This document shows positions 53,011 to 63,158 of a stretch of DNA of 64,000 bases, one piece after another. Where the stretch lies: NCBI RefSeq assembly GCF_009707385.1, contig NZ_CP046115.1, positions 4,402,001 through 4,466,000 of the forward strand, read 5' to 3'. Both the position numbers and the translations under genes were made by a program. Numbering within the stretch: position 1 is the first letter of the stretch; each line of letters opens with the position of its first letter. The notes below the pieces were generated by a model that did not search any database, had not been told where the DNA came from, and saw only the letters and a list, made by a program, of their open reading frames with translations. Source of the DNA: Klebsiella oxytoca. GTDB lineage: Bacteria > Pseudomonadota > Gammaproteobacteria > Enterobacterales > Enterobacteriaceae.

Positions 53011-53637
53011 GTGAACCGACGTCGTTTTCTTACCGGTAAAGAAGTGCAGGCGATGATGCATGCCGCCCGCAATGGGCAGACGGGAGAGAGAGATTATTGC
53101 CTTATCCTGCTCGCTTTTCGCCATGGAATGCGCATTAGCGAGCTACTCGATCTTCACTATCGCGATCTCGATCTGGCCGAAGGACGCATCAATATTCGAA
53201 GGCTGAAGAACGGATTTTCGACCATACATCCGCTGATGGCCGATGAATGTGAGGCTATCAGGCGCTGGAGTCAGTCCCGGCAAACCTGGAAAGACGCGAA
53301 AAATAGCGATGCGCTGTTTATCTCACGGCGGGGTACCCCACTTTCCCGCCAGCAGGCCTATCGCATCATCCGTACAGCGGGAGTTGAAGCCGGAACGGCA
53401 ACCCAGACTCACCCACATATGCTGCGCCACGCCTGCGGCTACGAGCTGGCGGAACGAGGAGCGGATACGCGCCTTATCCAGGACTATCTTGGCCATAGAA
53501 ATATTCGCCATACCGTACGTTATACGGCCAGCAATGCCGCTCGATTCGCCGGACTTTGGGAGCGCAACAATCTTATGGAGATGAATTTAAAAAATCAGAA
53601 GAGGGCAAATAAGGATTTGATAAATAAAGGAAAATAA
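53011..53637 (+). CDS. fimE: FimE, tyrosine recombinase (ON-to-OFF biased)
   Basis: A 208-residue recombinase that follows E. coli FimE closely: RRRFLTGKEVQAMMHAARNG, RHGMRISELLDLHYRDLDL (Arg), HPHMLRHACGYELAERGADTRLIQDYLGHRNIRHTVRYTASNAARFAGLW (HxxR, His, Tyr nucleophile). FimE mainly turns the switch OFF. It starts with GTG at 53011 after GGAG; an in-frame ATG 21 codons upstream lacks a site. fimS begins 17 bases after its stop, so fimE mRNA runs into the switch. Confidence 0.95.
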   Translation: MNRRRFLTGKEVQAMMHAARNGQTGERDYCLILLAFRHGMRISELLDLHYRDLDLAEGRINIRRLKNGFSTIHPLMADECEAIRRWSQSRQTWKDAKNSDALFISRRGTPLSRQQAYRIIRTAGVEAGTATQTHPHMLRHACGYELAERGADTRLIQDYLGHRNIRHTVRYTASNAARFAGLWERNNLMEMNLKNQKRANKDLINKGK

Positions 53638-53654
53638 CTTACCGAACAGGTCAA

Positions 53655-53971
53655 TTGGGGCCAAACTGTGTGCATCATAAAAATATTTAGTCATCTTTTG
53701 CAACCACTGAATGCATCAAACAGAACCAGTCAATCAATATCTGATTGATTATTAATGAATTATTATTTTTATTCTTTTCCAGAAAACCCTTTCTTTTCGC
53801 TGCTCATGCTTGCCACCGACGCTTTGCCGATAGCCTTCCATGGCTCATAAACCCTTAATGATTACGATTTTTTATATCGAAAAACAAAACAAAAATAGAT
53901 TAAAACTCCAATAAAAATCTTAATAAAACAAAATGACAGTCAATTACGCCAACGAGTCAAAATGGCCCCAA
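53655..53971. promoter_or_regulatory. fimS: fimS invertible promoter element (phase switch)
   Basis: The 9-bp inverted repeats TTGGGGCCA (53655-53663) and TGGCCCCAA (53963-53971) are the same as in E. coli and bound a 317-bp segment between fimE and fimA. The interior is AT-rich. FimB and FimE recombine these repeats, so the promoter inside points either to fimA (ON) or to fimE (OFF). Confidence 0.95.
53674..53703 (-). promoter_or_regulatory. fimA promoter, facing fimE (OFF orientation)
   Basis: On the minus strand TTGCAA (53703-53698) and TATGAT (53679-53674) are 18 bases apart, next to the left repeat. TATGAT is the -10 of the E. coli fimA promoter as I recall it. It reads away from fimA, so this assembly carries the switch in the OFF state. 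No promoter of equal quality faces fimA near the right repeat. Confidence 0.65.
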
Positions 53972-54102
53972 ATGACTCATCTTTTGGGTGAAAAACATGC
54001 AGAACCGCAGTCGAAAACGTTGACTGAATCATGGAATACCTGGAGGTCATGATGACGGCCAGATCGGTTCGTAATCCCGATATTGTTACAAAGGAAAACA
54101 AC

Positions 54103-54648
54103 ATGAAAATCAAAACACTGGCAATGGTTGTATTGTCTGCTCTGTCTCTGAGTTCCGCGGCGGCTCTGGCCGATACCACGGTAAACGGCGGTACAGTGCA
54201 TTTTAAAGGGGAAGTCGTCAACGCGGCATGCGCCATTGACGCGGGTTCAATCGATCAGACCGTTCCAATGGGCCAGGTTCGTTCGGCAAAACTCGCTACT
54301 CCAGGCAGCACCAGTACGGCTGTCGGTTTCAATATCCAGCTGAACGATTGTGATACCACCGTGGCCACCAAGGCATCCGTTGCATTTACCGGTACCGCGA
54401 TTGACAGCACTAACACCACCGTGCTGGCGCTGCAAAGCTCTGCGGCAGGCAGCGCGAATAACGTTGGCGTGCAGATCCTTGACCGTACCGGTGTTCCGCT
54501 GGTACTGGATGGCGCGACCTTCAGCGCAGCTTCCACCCTGAACGATGGCACCAACGTCATTCCGTTCCAGGCGCGCTACTACGCTACCGCCGCAGCTACT
54601 GCCGGTACCGCTAACGCTGACGCGACCTTCAAAGTGCAATACCAGTAA
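54103..54648 (+). CDS. fimA: FimA, type 1 fimbrial major subunit
   Basis: A 181-residue pilin: signal peptide [23 protein letters not shown], then [25 protein letters not shown] with the two-cysteine pilin fold (NACAI..LNDCD) and C-terminal donor strand [11 protein letters not shown]. It polymerises into the helical rod. ATG 54103 follows AAGGA; earlier in-frame ATGs fall close to fimS. It is the first gene of fimAICDFGHK. Confidence 0.96.
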   Translation: MKIKTLAMVVLSALSLSSAAALADTTVNGGTVHFKGEVVNAACAIDAGSIDQTVPMGQVRSAKLATPGSTSTAVGFNIQLNDCDTTVATKASVAFTGTAIDSTNTTVLALQSSAAGSANNVGVQILDRTGVPLVLDGATFSAASTLNDGTNVIPFQARYYATAAATAGTANADATFKVQYQ

Positions 54649-54720
54649 TTCATTCATCAGGCAGGGAAGCATGTCGGGCCAGGAAGGCCCGTTATCCATA
54701 ACGGAACTCGGGTGATAACG

Positions 54721-55260
54721 ATGCAAAGGATGAAGTCAGGTCTGTTGATATTTTTGCTCCCATCGCTGGCGCTGGCCGGTAATCAATGGAACGTCACACT
54801 GCCCGGCGGAAATATGCGCTTTCAGGGCATCATCATTGCCGAGTCCTGCCGCGTTGAAGCTGGCGACCGGCAGATGACGGTCAATATGGGACAGATCAGC
54901 AGTAATCGGCTTCATTCAGCCGGAGAAGATACCAATCCGGTGCCCTTCGATATTCATCTGCAGGAGTGCAGCACCGCAGTCAGCGAACGCGTTGGCGTGG
55001 CGTTTCACGGCGTCGCCGACGGTAAAAACCCGGACGTGCTCTCGGTCGGTGAAGGACCGGGGATCGCAACCGGCGTGGGCGTTGCTCTGTTTGATCAAGA
55101 AGACCATCTGATCCCACTAAATAGCCCTCCCGCCGCCTGGACAAAATTGTATACCGGGCCGACCACCCTGCACTTCGTGGCGAAATATCGGGCGACAGGG
55201 CATCAGGTCACCGGGGGAGCGGCCAACGCTCAGGCCTGGTTCTCCCTGACCTACCAGTAA
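54721..55260 (+). CDS. fimI: FimI, fimbrial minor pilin
   Basis: A 179-residue pilin-like protein: signal peptide to about residue 20 ([16 protein letters not shown]), then [31 protein letters not shown], a second cysteine in LQECSTAV and the end [11 protein letters not shown]. In E. coli FimI probably stops rod growth at the base. ATG 54721 is chosen; GTG 54712 and ATG 54730 are alternatives. Confidence 0.92.
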   Translation: MQRMKSGLLIFLLPSLALAGNQWNVTLPGGNMRFQGIIIAESCRVEAGDRQMTVNMGQISSNRLHSAGEDTNPVPFDIHLQECSTAVSERVGVAFHGVADGKNPDVLSVGEGPGIATGVGVALFDQEDHLIPLNSPPAAWTKLYTGPTTLHFVAKYRATGHQVTGGAANAQAWFSLTYQ

Positions 55261-55295
55261 TTAATCAGCAAACGTACCGAAAACAGGAAACGACG

Positions 55296-56021
55296 GTGAG
55301 TATAAAAGGGGTTAACGTGAGAAAAACACTGGCGATGACGCGCGGTTTACTGATGGGAGCGCTGATGATAGCCGCCACCGGATTGACCGCTCGCGCCGAA
55401 GCAGGCGTGGCGCTGGGGGCGACCCGCGTCATCTATCCTGCCGGACAAAAGCAGGTTCAGCTGGCGGTCACCAATAACGACGAAAAGAGCACCTATCTGA
55501 TCCAGTCATGGGTGGAAAACGCTGACGGCGCAAAAGACGGACGTTTTGTTATCACTCCGCCGCTGTTCGCGATGCAGGGCAAAAAAGAGAACACCCTGCG
55601 CATCATTGATGCGACCAACAACCAGCTGCCGCAGGACCGGGAAAGCCTGTTCTGGATGAACGTCAAAGCGATCCCGTCGATGGATAAATCAAAGCTCAGC
55701 GACAATACCCTGCAGCTGGCGATTATCAGCCGCATCAAGCTCTACTATCGCCCGGCAAAACTGGCGCTATCGCCGGATCAGGCTCCAGAGAAGCTGAAGT
55801 TCCGCCGCAGCGCTGGTTCGCTGACGCTTATCAACCCCACCCCATACTACCTGACGGTGACCGAACTCAATGCCGGTACTCGGGTTCTGGATAATGCGCT
55901 GGTCCCGCCGATGGGCGAAGCCAGCGTCAAATTGCCTGCCGATGCAGGCAGCGAGATTACTTACCGAACCATTAACGACTACGGCGCGCTGACCCCGCGA
56001 ATGAAAGGCGCAACGCAATAA
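55296..56021 (+). CDS. fimC: FimC, type 1 fimbrial periplasmic chaperone
   Basis: A 241-residue PapD-type chaperone. After a signal peptide (to about residue 36, ...GLTARAEA) the mature protein begins GVALGATRVIYPAGQKQVQLAVTNNDEKSTYLIQSWVEN, almost the E. coli FimC. The G1 strand LQLAIISRIKLYYRP is present. GTG 55296 matches the E. coli N terminus (MSIKGVNVRKT); a GTG at 55317 has a better ribosome site and cannot be excluded. Confidence 0.95.
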   Translation: MSIKGVNVRKTLAMTRGLLMGALMIAATGLTARAEAGVALGATRVIYPAGQKQVQLAVTNNDEKSTYLIQSWVENADGAKDGRFVITPPLFAMQGKKENTLRIIDATNNQLPQDRESLFWMNVKAIPSMDKSKLSDNTLQLAIISRIKLYYRPAKLALSPDQAPEKLKFRRSAGSLTLINPTPYYLTVTELNAGTRVLDNALVPPMGEASVKLPADAGSEITYRTINDYGALTPRMKGATQ

Positions 56022-56095
56022 CTGACGGGAGACCCAGTTCTCCCGGAAATAAAAAATAAGAACTGACAGCCGGGCGACTTTGGACCGGAGGGACT

Positions 56096-58732
56096 ATGTC
56101 ACATCTGAAATATGGACTCGACTACCTGGTAAATGGCCATAAAAACCGCCACAAACCGGGAAATGCGCGCGCTTTCGCTCAAGTCACGCTGGCTCTGTTA
56201 CTTTCCTCTGCGATCTTTTCTGTGCAGGCGGAGCTCTACTTTAATCCGCGTTTTTTAGCAGACGACCCTGCCGCCGTGGCGGATTTATCCAGATTTGCCA
56301 GCGGCCAGGAAGTGCCGCCGGGAACCTATCGCGTCGATATCTACCTGAATGACGGCTATATGACCACTCGTGATGTCACGTTTAATAGCGGCAAAAACGA
56401 CCACCAGCTGCTTCCCTGCCTGACGCGCGGACAGCTGGCCGGGATGGGCGTCAACACCTCATCTATAGAGGGAATTAACACCTTAGCATCCGATGCCTGC
56501 GTGCCGTTAACCGAGATGATCAAAGAGGCCACCATCCGTTTCGACGTCGGCCTGCAGCGGCTTTATTTGACCATTCCCCAGACGTTTATGGGCAACCGCG
56601 CCCGCGGCTACATCCCGCCCGAACTCTGGGACCACGGGATTAACGCCGGGCTGCTGAACTATAACTTCACCGGCAACAACGTCCACAACGACATCGGCGG
56701 CAGCAGCAACTACGCGTACCTGAACCTGCAGAGCGGGCTGAACCTCGGCGCCTGGCGCCTGCGCGACAATACCACCTGGAGCTACAGCAGCAGCGGCAAA
56801 TCGTCGACCAGTGAAAATAAGTGGCAGCACGTCAACAGCTGGCTGGAGCGCGATATCACTCTGCTGCGCTCGCGCCTGACGCTGGGCGACAGCTATACCA
56901 ACGGCGATGTCTTCGACGGCCTCAACTTCCGCGGCGCGCAGCTCGCCTCCGACGACAATATGCTGCCGGACAGCCAGAAAGGGTTTGCCCCGGTTATTCA
57001 CGGCATTGCCCGCGGCACGGCGCAGGTCTCGGTGAAACAGAACGGCTATGAGATCTACCAGAGCACGGTGCCGCCCGGCCCGTTCACCATTAACGATCTC
57101 TACTCCGCGGGCAACGGCGGCGACCTGCAGGTGACCATCAAAGAGGCCAACGGCAGCAGCCAGGTCTTTACCGTCCCTTATTCTTCCGTTCCGGTGCTCC
57201 AGCGCGAAGGCCATACCCGCTATGCCGTCACCGCCGGGGAGTATCGCAGCGGCAACGATCGGCAGGATAAACCGAAGTTCTTCCAGAGTACCCTGATGCA
57301 CGGTCTTCCGGCGGGCTGGACGCTGTATGGCGGCACCCAGCTGGCGGACCGCTACCGCGCCTTTAACCTCGGCGTCGGGAAAAACCTGGGGCAGCTGGGC
57401 GCGCTGTCGCTGGACATCACCCAGGCCAACGCCACCCTCCCCGATGACAGCGATCATCAGGGTCAATCGGTGCGTTTCCTCTACAACAAATCGCTGACCG
57501 ATACCGGCACCAATATCCAGCTGGTGGGCTACCGCTACTCGACCCGCGGCTATTTCAGCTTTGCCGATACCACTTACAACCGGATGAGCGGCTACAACGT
57601 CGAAACCCAGGACGGCGTGATTCAGATGCAGCCCAGGTTCACCGACTACTACAACCTCGCTTACAACAAGCGCGGCAAAGTGCAGCTCAGCGTGACCCAG
57701 CAGTTAGGCCGTACCGCCACCCTTTATCTGAGCGGCAGCCACCAGACCTACTGGGGAACCAGCAGCGCCGACCAGCAGCTCCAGGCCGGGCTGAACGCCG
57801 CCGTCGACGATATCAACTGGACCCTGAGCTACAGCCTGACCAAAAACGCCTGGCAGCAGGGCCGCGACCAGATGCTGGCTCTCAACGTCAGTATCCCGTT
57901 CAGCCACTGGATGCGCTCCGACAGCACCTCCGCCTGGAGAAACGGTAACGCCAGCTACAGCATGTCCAACGATCTGAACGGCAGGACCACCAGCCTTGCC
58001 GGCCTGTACGGCACGCTGCTGGAGGATAACAACCTGAGCTACAGCGTACAAACCGGCTACGCCGGCGGCGGCAAAGGGAATAGCGGCGGCACCGGATACG
58101 CGGCGCTGAACTACCGCGGCGGCTACGGCAACGCCAACGTCGGCTACAGCCGCAGCGACGGCATCAAACAGCTTTACTATGGCCTGAGCGGCGGCGTGCT
58201 GGCCCACGCCGACGGCGTCACCCTCAGCCAGCCGCTGAACGATACCGTGGTGCTGATTAAAGCCCCCGGCGCAGATGGCGTGAAGGTGGAAAACCAGACC
58301 GGGGTCAGGACCGACTGGCGCGGCTACGCCGTACTGCCCTATGCCACCGAATACCGGGAAAACCGGGTAGCGCTGAATACCAATACGCTGGCCAACAACG
58401 TCGACCTTGATGATGCCGTAGTCAATATCGTGCCGACCCACGGGGCAATTGCCCGTGCCGAATTTAAAGCCAGCGTCGGCATTAAGCTGCTGATGACGCT
58501 GATCCACAACGGTAAACCGGTTCCTTTTGGCGCCATCGCCGCCGCTGTCGAGAGTCAGAACAGCAGCATCGTCGCCGATAACGGTCAGGTCTACCTGAGC
58601 GGAATGCCGCTGGCGGGCAAGGTGCGCGCGAAGTGGGGAGACGGGCCGAACGCCAGCTGCGAAGCCGCCTATCGTCTGCCGCCGGAAAGCCAGAACCAGG
58701 CGCTAAGCCAGCTCTCGGCAGTATGCCGCTAA
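56096..58732 (+). CDS. fimD: FimD, type 1 fimbrial outer-membrane usher
   Basis: An 878-residue usher of the same length as E. coli FimD: N-terminal domain from [22 protein letters not shown], plug region [43 protein letters not shown], 24-strand barrel, and two C-terminal domains ending SQLSAVCR. It binds FimC-subunit complexes and secretes the fibre, FimH first. Confidence 0.97.
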   Translation: MSHLKYGLDYLVNGHKNRHKPGNARAFAQVTLALLLSSAIFSVQAELYFNPRFLADDPAAVADLSRFASGQEVPPGTYRVDIYLNDGYMTTRDVTFNSGKNDHQLLPCLTRGQLAGMGVNTSSIEGINTLASDACVPLTEMIKEATIRFDVGLQRLYLTIPQTFMGNRARGYIPPELWDHGINAGLLNYNFTGNNVHNDIGGSSNYAYLNLQSGLNLGAWRLRDNTTWSYSSSGKSSTSENKWQHVNSWLERDITLLRSRLTLGDSYTNGDVFDGLNFRGAQLASDDNMLPDSQKGFAPVIHGIARGTAQVSVKQNGYEIYQSTVPPGPFTINDLYSAGNGGDLQVTIKEANGSSQVFTVPYSSVPVLQREGHTRYAVTAGEYRSGNDRQDKPKFFQSTLMHGLPAGWTLYGGTQLADRYRAFNLGVGKNLGQLGALSLDITQANATLPDDSDHQGQSVRFLYNKSLTDTGTNIQLVGYRYSTRGYFSFADTTYNRMSGYNVETQDGVIQMQPRFTDYYNLAYNKRGKVQLSVTQQLGRTATLYLSGSHQTYWGTSSADQQLQAGLNAAVDDINWTLSYSLTKNAWQQGRDQMLALNVSIPFSHWMRSDSTSAWRNGNASYSMSNDLNGRTTSLAGLYGTLLEDNNLSYSVQTGYAGGGKGNSGGTGYAALNYRGGYGNANVGYSRSDGIKQLYYGLSGGVLAHADGVTLSQPLNDTVVLIKAPGADGVKVENQTGVRTDWRGYAVLPYATEYRENRVALNTNTLANNVDLDDAVVNIVPTHGAIARAEFKASVGIKLLMTLIHNGKPVPFGAIAAAVESQNSSIVADNGQVYLSGMPLAGKVRAKWGDGPNASCEAAYRLPPESQNQALSQLSAVCR

Positions 58733-58739
58733 GGAAGCC

Positions 58740-59273
58740 ATGATGATGAGAAACAACCTGTATCTGCTGGGCGCCATACTCTCTCTGGTCTCCTTCAGCA
58801 CTTCTGCTGCCGACAGCAGCATCACGATCGGCGGTTACGTGCGGGATAACACCTGCGCCGTCGCGGGTGAATCAAAGGATTTTACCGTCGATCTGATGAA
58901 TAACGCCGCGAAACAGTTTAATGCCGTTGGCACGACCACACCGCTGGTGCCTTTTCGTATCGTGCTGTCGCCCTGCGGCGGCTCTGTTACCGCGGTCAAA
59001 ATCGGCTTTACCGGCGTAGCGGACAGCGACAACGCCAACCTGCTTAAGCTGGATAGCGGCGTATCGACCGCTTCCGGGATCGGCGTACAGATCCTTGACG
59101 GCAGCCGGGTTCCCCTGGTTATCAACTCGCCATCGTCAAATATCGCCTGGACAACCCTGAAACCCGGCCAGACCAACGCGCTGAACTTTTACGCCCGGCT
59201 GATGGCCGCCCGCGTCCCGATTACCGCCGGACATGTTAATGCAACCGCGATATTCACGCTTGAATTTCAGTAA
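58740..59273 (+). CDS. fimF: FimF, tip fibrillum adaptor
   Basis: A 177-residue pilin adaptor with signal peptide ([24 protein letters not shown]) and donor strand [20 protein letters not shown]. In the type 1 tip it joins FimG to the rod. AAGGA lies before a run of three ATGs (58740, 58743, 58746), so the exact start is ambiguous by two codons. It follows fimD by 7 bases. Confidence 0.93.
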   Translation: MMMRNNLYLLGAILSLVSFSTSAADSSITIGGYVRDNTCAVAGESKDFTVDLMNNAAKQFNAVGTTTPLVPFRIVLSPCGGSVTAVKIGFTGVADSDNANLLKLDSGVSTASGIGVQILDGSRVPLVINSPSSNIAWTTLKPGQTNALNFYARLMAARVPITAGHVNATAIFTLEFQ

Positions 59274-59285
59274 CCGGAGGCTGAA

Positions 59286-59786
59286 ATGAAATGGACCTAT
59301 TCCCGCTGCCTGCTGGCCGGATTACTGGCCTGCGCCAGCGCCTCTTATGCCGCCGATGTCACCATTACCGTGAACGGTAAAGTAGTGGCCAAACCCTGCA
59401 CCATAGCCACGCCCAGGGCAACCGTCGACCTAGGTGATTTATACACCTTTAACATGCTTTCACCCGGCTCGGCCTCAGGCTGGCATGACGTCACGCTCGA
59501 TCTCAGCAACTGCCCGATCGGTACGTCGCGGGTCACCGCCACCTTCAGCGGTACGGCTGACAGTACAGGCTATTACAAAAATCAGGGAACGGCGGGAAAC
59601 CTCCAGCTGGAGCTACAGGACACCAGCGGAACCCGGTTTAACAACGGCTCAAGCAAAACGGTGGCCGTCAACGATGCCACGCAATCGACCAGCTTTCCAT
59701 TACGCGTCAGGGCGCTGACGGTCAATGGCGGGCCAACACAGGGAACAATCCAGGCGGTGATTAACGTCACCTATACCTGGCTATGA
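59286..59786 (+). CDS. fimG: FimG, tip fibrillum adaptor
   Basis: A 166-residue adaptor: signal peptide MKWTYSRCLLAGLLACASASYA, then ADVTITVNGKVVAKPCTIA, identical at the donor strand to E. coli FimG, whose first residues complete FimH. The rest (GTSRVTATFSGTADSTGYYKNQGTA, TQGTIQAVINVTYTW) is also well conserved. It starts 12 bases after fimF. Confidence 0.94.
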   Translation: MKWTYSRCLLAGLLACASASYAADVTITVNGKVVAKPCTIATPRATVDLGDLYTFNMLSPGSASGWHDVTLDLSNCPIGTSRVTATFSGTADSTGYYKNQGTAGNLQLELQDTSGTRFNNGSSKTVAVNDATQSTSFPLRVRALTVNGGPTQGTIQAVINVTYTWL

Positions 59787-59800
59787 GGCAGGAGATCGTT

Positions 59801-60763
59801 ATGAATCAGCGGATTGCCACCATCCATAAACGTCGTCTGACCCTGGTCAACGCGCTGTGGCTTGTATGTTTATTATCCGGGTTTTCCACCAGCGTCAGGG
59901 CCTATACCTGCTACGACTCCACCGGCACAATATTAAACAGTGATACCGGAGGAAAGGTATCCAGCGTCTACGTCAACCTGCAGCCAAACCTTGGGGCGGG
60001 GCAGAACCTGGTCGTCGACTTATCCAGCTCTATTTTTTGTAAAAACGATGCGCCGACCATTCGTAACGATAGGGTGAGCATGCTACAGGGCTCGGCCTAT
60101 AGCGGCCTGCTGACCAATTTCACCGGTTCTTTAAAGTACTATGGGATCAGCTATAAATTCCCGCTCAACTCTCAAACCGGCAACCACAACTTTACTTCCG
60201 GTAACTACGCAGGCTGGAATACGCAGCTCTACCTGACGCCGGTATCAACCGCCTCCGGGCTGGCGATAAGCGCCGGCTCGCATATCGCAACGCTGGTTAT
60301 GTACCAGGAGGGCTCTGATATCAACGGCGGCGGTAACATTCGAACCTCGAAATTTACCTGGAACATCTATTCCAACAATAGCGTGATCATTCCTACCGGC
60401 GGTTGTGATGTTTCCTCACGCAACGTGACGGTAACGCTGCCGGAATATCCCGGTTCTACCGCCATCCCGCTCACCGTACGCTGTGGGCAAAACCAAAAGA
60501 TAGGTTTTTACCTCTCAGGTACCACGGCTGATGCCGCCAGTTCCATTTTCACCAATACATCCTCAGCCTCACCGGCTCAGGGTATAGGCGTTCAGCTTTT
60601 GCGTAATGGCTCCATCATGCGGGCAAACACAACCGTCTCAATGGGAACCGTAGGCACGTCTGCGGTCAATCTGGGACTCACCGCCACCTACGCCCGCACC
60701 AGCGGCCAGGTTACCGCGGGCAACGTACAATCCATTATCGGGGTGACCTTTGTTTACCAATAG
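59801..60763 (+). CDS. fimH: FimH-type tip adhesin with divergent lectin pocket
   Basis: A 320-residue two-domain tip adhesin. A long signal peptide (about 34 residues, ending STSVRA) precedes mature YTCYDSTGT. The pilin domain (PTGGCDVSSRNVTVTLPEYPGS to SIIGVTFVYQ) follows E. coli FimH closely. The lectin domain keeps Asn-Asp (FCKND), the later Asp and one Gln (YQEGS), but Phe1 is Tyr, Tyr48 is Ala, Ile52 is Arg, and the Asn135-Asp140-Phe142 loop is replaced by a glycine-rich loop about five residues longer. Mannose binding may be changed. ATG 59801 follows AGGAG; the ATG at 59783 would overlap fimG. Confidence 0.92.
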   Translation: MNQRIATIHKRRLTLVNALWLVCLLSGFSTSVRAYTCYDSTGTILNSDTGGKVSSVYVNLQPNLGAGQNLVVDLSSSIFCKNDAPTIRNDRVSMLQGSAYSGLLTNFTGSLKYYGISYKFPLNSQTGNHNFTSGNYAGWNTQLYLTPVSTASGLAISAGSHIATLVMYQEGSDINGGGNIRTSKFTWNIYSNNSVIIPTGGCDVSSRNVTVTLPEYPGSTAIPLTVRCGQNQKIGFYLSGTTADAASSIFTNTSSASPAQGIGVQLLRNGSIMRANTTVSMGTVGTSAVNLGLTATYARTSGQVTAGNVQSIIGVTFVYQ

Positions 60764-62228
60764 CGCACCCGTGGCGCACGGCAGATCGGGAAATGACTAT
60801 ATCCTCTCGCCCTGCTCGCTGGTCGCCGATGGGTTAGTCAAAGTGATGACGGCCAGCGGAATGCGGCCCGTTGTGCTGCCGCCCGATGCAGCATCGCTCC
60901 CTGCCGAAGCGGGCATTCGTCGCATCATCGTGTTCCTGCCAGAAACTCCGGCCAGGCTGCTCACCACCCTACAGCAGGCCGCCAGGTTTCTCGAACATTC
61001 CACGACGCCGCTGCCGATGCTGATCCTTAGCCGCAGCCTGGCCTGCTGGCTGTGGCATACCCTGCTGCATCAGGTCATCGATCATCGTCTGCTTTACAAG
61101 ATACGTGCCGCCGCCTCCGACCTGCCCGTCCCCAGCCTGACCGCGGTACTGCAGGACTATATTCTGGAAAGATATCCTTCGCTTAAGCAGCTGGCCGATG
61201 AAGAGATACGGCTCGGCGGCAAGAATCCCGGCGGGCTCACCAGGCCGGAGCTGACCGCAATCCTTGGTTTACTGAGCGGCTACAGCGTTAACGCTCAGGC
61301 AAAACGCCGCGGCATCAGCCACAAAACGCTTTATAACCAGCGCACCGCAGGACTGAAGAAAATGGTAGAACACCATCCTCAGCTGGCGACGAGTTTCCCC
61401 GGCAGCCAGGCCAAAGGACATACAATCCCACCGAATACTGCACTTTCCGCATTCGAACGTGAGTTCGTTCATGCTATTCACTGTCGGCAAATTTTCCCGG
61501 TCTTCCAGCCTATCGTCGATGGTCGAATGCAGCTTAAAGGACTAGAAATCCTCTGCCGCTGGCGGCAAAAAGGTCACGTTCTGCTGCCCGGCGATTTTTT
61601 ACCGCAGGTACGTTCAGAGTACGCCTGGCTGGTTATGACGGCCTTTGTGCTGCGCGAGGCGGTGGAGAATATCAACCAGCATCCGGGGGAATTTTATCTC
61701 TCGGTGAATATCCCCTCCGCTATCGCCAGCAATGAAAACCTGATTCGCATGGTGGAAACCGCGCGTCAGCAGCTGCGACAGCCCCATATGGCCTGCAGGC
61801 TGGTTCTGGAATTTGCTGAAACTCTGGATCTCAACCTCCAGAGTAAAATTGCCGACAACGTCACTCGTCTGCGCAAACAGGGTTTTGCCATTATGCTCGA
61901 CGACTGTTTTTCACAAAGCAGCGTCATGTTTCCGGTGAGATCGCTCCGCTTCAGCGCCTATAAGCTGGATATGAGCATCGTGAGGGATATGCAACACGAT
62001 CCCCACGCCCTGGCCCTGATAAAAAGCCTGCTCTACTACTGCCAGCTCACCGATAGCCGCTGCATTGCCGAAGGCGTGGACAGTCTGGATAAATTCAACA
62101 GATTAAAAACGCTGGGGATAGATCGTTTTCAGGGCTATTTTATCTCGCCGCCGGTAGAGCGTGAAAACGTCGACGATCTTATTCACCAGCTGCTAGCCGG
62201 TCGCGATCTTAGTCTTGCCACCGGATAA
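60750..62228 (+). CDS. fimK: FimK, HTH-EAL regulator of type 1 fimbriae
   Basis: About 470-492 residues. The N-terminal half resembles a LuxR-like regulator, with a helix-turn-helix near ELTAILGLLSGYSVNAQAKRRGISHKTLYNQRTAGLKKM. The C-terminal half is an EAL domain: LEILCRW (E-I-L for EAL), SVNIPS, LVLEFAET, MLDDCFSQS, YKLDMS, IAEGVD and FQGYF. The DDFGTG loop reads DDCFSQ, so activity may be altered. fimK is typical of Klebsiella and absent from E. coli. The TTG at 60750 overlaps fimH by 14 bases; the true start may lie up to about 22 codons later. Confidence 0.9.
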   Translation: MFTNSAPVAHGRSGNDYILSPCSLVADGLVKVMTASGMRPVVLPPDAASLPAEAGIRRIIVFLPETPARLLTTLQQAARFLEHSTTPLPMLILSRSLACWLWHTLLHQVIDHRLLYKIRAAASDLPVPSLTAVLQDYILERYPSLKQLADEEIRLGGKNPGGLTRPELTAILGLLSGYSVNAQAKRRGISHKTLYNQRTAGLKKMVEHHPQLATSFPGSQAKGHTIPPNTALSAFEREFVHAIHCRQIFPVFQPIVDGRMQLKGLEILCRWRQKGHVLLPGDFLPQVRSEYAWLVMTAFVLREAVENINQHPGEFYLSVNIPSAIASNENLIRMVETARQQLRQPHMACRLVLEFAETLDLNLQSKIADNVTRLRKQGFAIMLDDCFSQSSVMFPVRSLRFSAYKLDMSIVRDMQHDPHALALIKSLLYYCQLTDSRCIAEGVDSLDKFNRLKTLGIDRFQGYFISPPVERENVDDLIHQLLAGRDLSLATG

Positions 62229-62269
62229 ATTACGCCAGCGTGCTGGCGCATTTATTTCTGGTGAGGGCT

Positions 62270-62545
62270 TCAGGCGCGGATATCGTCGTATTCGCGGGTA
62301 TTATCAAATTCATGTTTCGCAAATGGACACAGCGGAATAATTTTGCGCTGCTCGCCGCGCATTTTTTCTACTACTTTCGCCACCAGCTGTTTACCGACTC
62401 CCTGGCCTTTCAGGCTGGGGTCAACGTCAGTATGTTCAATAATGCTAAGATGCTCGCCCGTGGGCACAAAAACAATTTCCGCCACCTGATTCCCTTCGGC
62501 ATCATTGACATAAAATTTGTTATGACCTTCCAGTATTTCCATCAT
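62270..62545 (-). CDS. yjdJ: YjdJ, small GNAT acetyltransferase
   Basis: A 91-residue protein of the YjdJ/GCN5-like family: [58 protein letters not shown]. The GQGVGKQL segment is the acetyl-CoA-binding loop. Ends in [17 protein letters not shown], as in E. coli YjdJ. Its substrate is unknown. It lies 8 bases after yjdI on the same strand, as in E. coli. Confidence 0.93.
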   Translation of the reverse strand: MMEILEGHNKFYVNDAEGNQVAEIVFVPTGEHLSIIEHTDVDPSLKGQGVGKQLVAKVVEKMRGEQRKIIPLCPFAKHEFDNTREYDDIRA

Positions 62546-62553
62546 TTCCTCAC

Positions 62554-62784
62554 TTATTTGTGGCGATACTTCAGTGCGCCGCTCGGGCAGGTATCGATGA
62601 CTTTCACCACCGTGGCGACATCCACTTCATCAGGAACGATCCATGGTTTACGCTTCAGATTGAAGAGCTTTGCGCTACCGCGCACGCAGTTACCCGAATG
62701 CTGGCAAATGGCGGTGTTAAAGTAGACATCAATCCTTTCGCCGGTATAGGCGCGATAGCCCGCTTCCAGTAATTCTTTATCCAT
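62554..62784 (-). CDS. yjdI: YjdI, divergent 4Fe-4S mono-cluster protein
   Basis: A 76-residue protein with cysteines in [12 protein letters not shown] and [10 protein letters not shown], the YjdI pattern for one iron-sulphur cluster. It is nearly the same as E. coli YjdI. It forms an operon with yjdJ. Confidence 0.94.
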   Translation of the reverse strand: MDKELLEAGYRAYTGERIDVYFNTAICQHSGNCVRGSAKLFNLKRKPWIVPDEVDVATVVKVIDTCPSGALKYRHK

Positions 62785-62800
62785 GACCTTGCCTCAGTTT

Positions 62801-62912
62801 TACCCTAAATAATTCAAGCTACGGGACCAAACGATTAACCGTTTTCAACAGCGTTTGCGCTGGCCCGCATACGGTTGCCAGCGTCCATGCCATTTGAAGT
62901 ATGACGGGTGTA
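62801..62912. repeat. Long palindromic enterobacterial repeat, third copy
   Basis: TACCCTAAATAATTCAAGCT at one end and GAAGTATGACGGGTG at the other, as in the copies at 23144 and 45267. About 112 bp with its own centre (a stem AACGATTAACCGTT and GCTGGCC). It lies in the 374-base gap between yjdI and ytcA, which holds no gene. Confidence 0.7.
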
Positions 62913-63158
62913 GGTTATTGCGTTGCTTCTAAGCATAGCCCCGCCAGCAGCGGGTGACTATCGGCGACGGGCGAAATTTTTATTTCTACCACCTCGCGTC
63001 ATTAATGCAGAATAAATGATTTTCTATGCACAAGTTATTCAAAAGAAATGCTCTACTTCTCGATGAAATATAGACGCTTCGCTTATGTCTACCTTTTATT
63101 TACCTGATAGTGAGATTAAACTCATTTAACCCTAACTTGAGCACTCAGGTATTCCGTC

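Noticed and set aside
51983..53637. Two tyrosine recombinases as sign of a prophage or integrative island
   Set aside because: They are FimB and FimE, of about 200 residues, next to the fimS repeats. No attachment site, phage gene or tRNA is nearby.
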